64,000 nt of DNA, taken from positions 54,949-118,948 of the forward strand of contig CAUYLG010026801.1 of assembly GCA_963573385.1 (NCBI GenBank), given 5' to 3'. The stretch is from Cacajao melanocephalus. Its lineage: Eukaryota > Chordata > Mammalia > Primates > Pitheciidae. The notes under the pieces were generated by a model. It saw only the letters and a program-made list of their open reading frames with translations, was not told the origin of the DNA and made no database searches. The number at the start of each line of letters is the position of its first letter. Positions within the stretch are counted from its first letter, which is position 1. Both the position numbers and the translations under genes were made by a program. Shown in pieces: positions 60,630 to 64,000 of the stretch.

Positions 60630-60830
60630 TGTCCTGTGGTAACAGGCAGGCTGTGGAGTGATAAGGTCCCTGTTGAAATTCTATCTCTACTTAAGTGGTA
60701 GTAAGTCATTCATATTTTAATTTTCTTTTTCTGAAAAATGCCGATAGTATACTAAATGGTTGCTATAACAGTTAAAGATTATACATATGGTTCCTAAAAC
60801 ATAATAAATAATCAAATGTGGTAATATGTG
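60630..60830 (+). mobile_element. MIR SINE, sense
   Basis: AGGCTGTGGAGTGATAAGGT, TAAGTGGTAGTAAGTCATTC and AAAAATGCCGATAGTATACT are in MIR order, ending AAACATAATAAATAATCAAA. Confidence 0.65.
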
Positions 60831-60879
60831 GATATCATCTGAGAAGGAGGTTTCTGGTGTTATGATATGGGCATTTGTC

Positions 60880-61669
60880 CTTGGACTACTTTTTATCAAT
60901 GATTTTAATGTATGATAGGTCGTGCTTATATTTGCATGCAACACAAAGTTGAATTGATAGCTAATGTATTAGATAATTGACAGAATCAAAGTTTAGAAAA
61001 TCTTAACTGATGGAAACAACATACCTGAGCTATCAGCATGAAATAAAGTCCTCCACTCTAATACAAGAATCCAATAAAAGAAGCAAGGTCGAAGGAGTCA
61101 TGATTTGACAACATCTCTTCTTGAAGACTTAGGTAGGAAGTCTCAGTTGATTGTAAGTGGACTATGAGTCATGCTGTGATGAGAATGCCAAGAAAAGCTA
61201 ATGGAATCTTGGGCATCTTTAATAGAAGTATACTGTATAAAGCCATGGGGGGTAATTCCCATAGTTCTCTTCCCTGATCAGAGTAGCTGGAAGATAATTT
61301 AATGTTTTGGACATTGCATTTTAAGAGACATTGTAAAATTAGAAGATGACAAAGAAGTGTCTGGATATGAAGCCATGTAAGGATAGTTGGTGGGTAAAGT
61401 GTTATAGTCACGTGCAAGTATTTTAAAAGCTTTTACGTGAAAAAAAATAAACTTCTTTTAAACTTTATCTGACAAAACATAAGATTAATGGAAGTTATAT
61501 AAGCAGGTAAATTTGGATTTTCTGTAATGAAGTAACTTCTTTCCAACAGAACTGCTAAAAATGGAATGCTTTCCCTTATGAGGTGGTAAATCTCTTGCCA
61601 ATATAAGTGTTGAAGCAGATGCTGAATGATCTCCTGTTAGAACTGGATGAGAGGATCCCTCATTCCACA
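60880..61669 (+). mobile_element. CR1/L3 LINE fossil, sense, about 0.8 kb
   Basis: Collinear with the 3' coding region and 3' end of mammalian L3 (CR1 clade). In order: TTTTATCAATGATTTTAATG, ATTTGCATGCAACACAAAGT, AATTGACAGAATCAAAGTTT, GCCAAGAAAAGCTAATGGAA with TCTTGGGCATC, TGGACATTGCATTTTAAGAG, AATGGAATGCTTTCCCTTAT, and GAGGTGGTAAATCTCTTGCC. All frames are broken. The antisense frames at 61169-61417 and 61485-61670 are shadows. Confidence 0.8.
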
Positions 61670-61740
61670 CACATGTACCAAATGCATGCTAGGTATCAGG
61701 GTTTCAAAAATAATAAACAGAGACCAGTAAATGATATAAC
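61670..61740 (-). mobile_element. L2 3'-end fragment, antisense
   Basis: ATGTACCAAATGCATGCTAG then GTATCAGGGTTTCAAAAATA resembles the antisense L2 terminus. Short. Confidence 0.45.
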
Positions 61741-62278
61741 TTGGAAAATAGCATCATATTCTAGGATTCAATGAAGGACTGTCTAAGCCACTCCAAGTCT
61801 TCTAATTATCCTGTAAATGCAAATTCTATAATAGAGTTTAACAGGTTAAAATACAATGCTCAAATTAAACCTTGGATGTCAAAATATTTAGTCTGATTTA
61901 ATTAAAAGACTTTTACATAGCATTTGTTAAGGAAAAAATATTGTATTTTCCTTGTATTTGTATTATTTTTTGTTATTTTGCATTCAGTATTATTATAGTA
62001 TTGTATTGGGCTTTTCTATGGTTTTAGATAGCCTTGTCACTTACTAAATATGATATATGTCTCAGTATTAGGAAAAATCGCATTATATTAAAACAGCACT
62101 CTCCTAAAGAACTTTCTGCAATGACGGAAATGTTCTAGATCTACATTAACCAATGCAATAGCTGCAGGTAGTTTCTGAACACTCTAAAATTGACTAGTGT
62201 GATTGAGGAAATAATTTTCAAGTTTTATTTAATTTTTATTAGTTTTTTTTTCTTTTTCTTAGATGTTGTTATGGTTAG
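61741..62278. other. AT-rich unique DNA
   Basis: No gene or repeat is recognised. Confidence 0.45.
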
Positions 62279-62293
62279 AAGAGGCTTGCTATA

Positions 62294-62590
<297 letters not shown>

Positions 62591-62738
62591 AAGAGGCTTG
62601 CTATACGATGACACTGTTTTCTTGACATAGAGTTTGAAAATATTTTCAAATTGGGGACTTCCTTGATTAAAATGTAAAGTGTATAAATGAATTTAGTTAC
62701 AGGGCTTTAATTTTGATAGTATTCAATGTTGTATAATT

Positions 62739-62825
62739 TTTTTTTTATGAGAGAAAGAAAGGAGAAGAAAGAAAAAGGGGGAGAGAGAACAGAATTCTTA
62801 CTCTATTGCTCAGGATGAAATACAA
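62739..62825 (-). mobile_element. GA-rich tract beside a possible Alu end
   Basis: A T-run, then about 45 bases of GAAA/GGAG purine repeats, then TTCTTACTCTATTGCTCAGG, which resembles the antisense start of an Alu (TCTTGCTCTGTTGCCCAGG). Only about 30 bases of Alu-like sequence remain. Confidence 0.4.
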
Positions 62826-63114
62826 TCTAAGAATAGGTATTAAAAATCACTTTTATGCCAATAATTGTGCTTAACAACACAGAAAGGAAGGAATAAAGGA
62901 AGAAAATAACAAACAGCCAACCAATATTTCATTTAAGTCTATGAAATGCTATGCAAATGCTGAAGAATGATTTACTTCCAATTATATAGTCACTTTCAGA
63001 ATAGGTGTAATATGATACTGAGGAAAATGTATGTGCTGGAGATCTGGGGTGAAGAATTCTATAAATATTCACTAAATTTACTTATTCCAAGTCTAAATTC
63101 AAATCATAAATGTC
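62826..63114. other. AT-rich unique DNA
   Basis: No gene or repeat is recognised. Confidence 0.45.
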
Positions 63115-64000
63115 CCTATTAATTTTCTATCTCATTGATCCGTCGAATATTAACAATGTGGTGTCAAGATCTCCTGTCATCATTGTGTGGGAGTCCAAGT
63201 CTTTTTATAAGTCATTTAGAACTTGTCTTATATATCTGGGAGCTCTCATATTGGGTGCATATATATTTATGATCATTAACTCCTGTTGATGCATTGATTC
63301 TTTTACCATTATGTAATATCCTTCTTTGTTTCTTTTAGTCTTTGTTACTGTTAAAGTCTATTTTGTCAGAGACAAAAATTACAATTCCTGTTTTTTTTTT
63401 GTTTTGTTTTTGTTTTTGTTTTTACTCTCCATTTGATTGGTGAATCTTCCTCCATCCCTTTGTTTTGAATCTTTGTGTGTCTATGCTTGTGAGATAAATC
63501 TGGATACAGCATACCAATGGGTTTTGACTTTTTGTTCAATTTACCTGTGTCTTTAATTGGGGCATTTAATCCATTTAAATTTAGAATTAATATTAATATT
63601 TGTCAATTCAGTATTGTGATTTAATGCTAGCTGGCTATTTTGCCCATTAGTTGATGTAGATTCTTCATTATGGAGATACTCTTTACATTTTGGTAAGTTT
63701 TTGGGATGACTGATACTGGTTGTTCCTTTCTGTTTATAGTGCTCCTTTCAGAAGCTCTTGTAAAGCAGGCCTGGTGGTGATGAAATCTCCGAGTGCTTGC
63801 TTGTTCGCAAAAAAATTTATTTTTCCTTCACTTATGAAGCCTAGTTGGCAGGATATAAGATTCTGGGTTGAAAATTCTTTTCTTTGAGGATATTGAATAT
63901 TGACCCCCACTCTCTTCTAGTTTGTAGGGTTTCTGCTGAGAGGTCTGCTGTGAGTCTGATAGGCTTCCCTTGATGGGTAACCTGACCTTTCTCTCTAGCT
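63115..64000 (-). mobile_element. L1 antisense: start of ORF2, spacer, end of ORF1
   Basis: On the minus strand, reading from the window edge leftward, this is the C-terminal part of L1 ORF1 (64000 to about 63683), the short inter-ORF spacer (about 63684-63618) and the N-terminal endonuclease part of ORF2 (about 63617-63115). The ORF1 stop reads TAA at 63685-63683. The ORF2 start position (63618-63616) appears to read CAC in place of ATG. + strand landmarks are GCAGGCCTGGTGGTGATGAA at 63766, CATTTAATCCATTTAAATTT at 63563 and GGGTGCATATATATTTATGA at 63254. Both reading frames are broken. The rest of ORF2 and the 3' UTR are absent on the left. The element continues past the right edge. Confidence 0.93.

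Overview
This window looks like a gene-poor, AT-rich stretch of a primate, most likely human, nuclear genome. The evidence is several primate Alu copies with A-tails and target-site duplications, a THE1-type MaLR solo LTR, primate-age L1 3' ends, and a background of mammal-wide MIR, L2, CR1/L3 and MER5A fossils. CpG is scarce. I find no multi-exon protein-coding gene, tRNA, rRNA or recognisable small RNA gene. The short ORFs scattered through the window are chance frames or frames inside repeats, apart from one broken retrocopy.

Layout. 0-6 kb: unique AT-rich DNA with an old L1-like fragment and three sense Alus (2897, 4884, 5434). 6-13 kb: antisense L2 fossils, the longest at 10.69-12.06 kb. 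13.3-18.2 kb: a (GT)n tract with a tiny A-tailed Alu scrap, a 130-bp dispersed duplication, paired hairpins, a MIR and MER5A. 18.2-22.8 kb: old fragments. 22.9-23.9 kb: a processed pseudogene of NPM1 (nucleophosmin), intronless and A-tailed, frameshifted before its C-terminal domain. 24-30 kb: MIR, L2, a MaLR LTR and a second dispersed duplication. 30.1-31.5 kb: unique DNA with local CpG and regulatory-looking motifs, including a near-match to the REST/NRSF element. 34.9-35.1 kb: a long inverted repeat around a TA/CA-rich core. 37-46 kb: AluJ, THE1 LTR, L1 ends in both orientations, and an L1 nested in an L2. 48.9-50.4 kb: a long antisense L2 followed by a second inverted repeat. 51.8-58 kb: mostly unassigned unique DNA. 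58.9-64 kb: antisense AluJ, MIR, a long CR1/L3 fossil, a TSD-flanked Alu, and the ORF1/ORF2 junction of an antisense L1 running off the right edge.

No genes work together here. The interest lies in mutational architecture (retrocopy truncation, possible 3' transduction, nested insertions, inverted repeats that look like template-switch products) and in a candidate regulatory block near 30.5 kb. Repeat assignments are by eye against remembered family consensus features, so subfamily names and edges are approximate.
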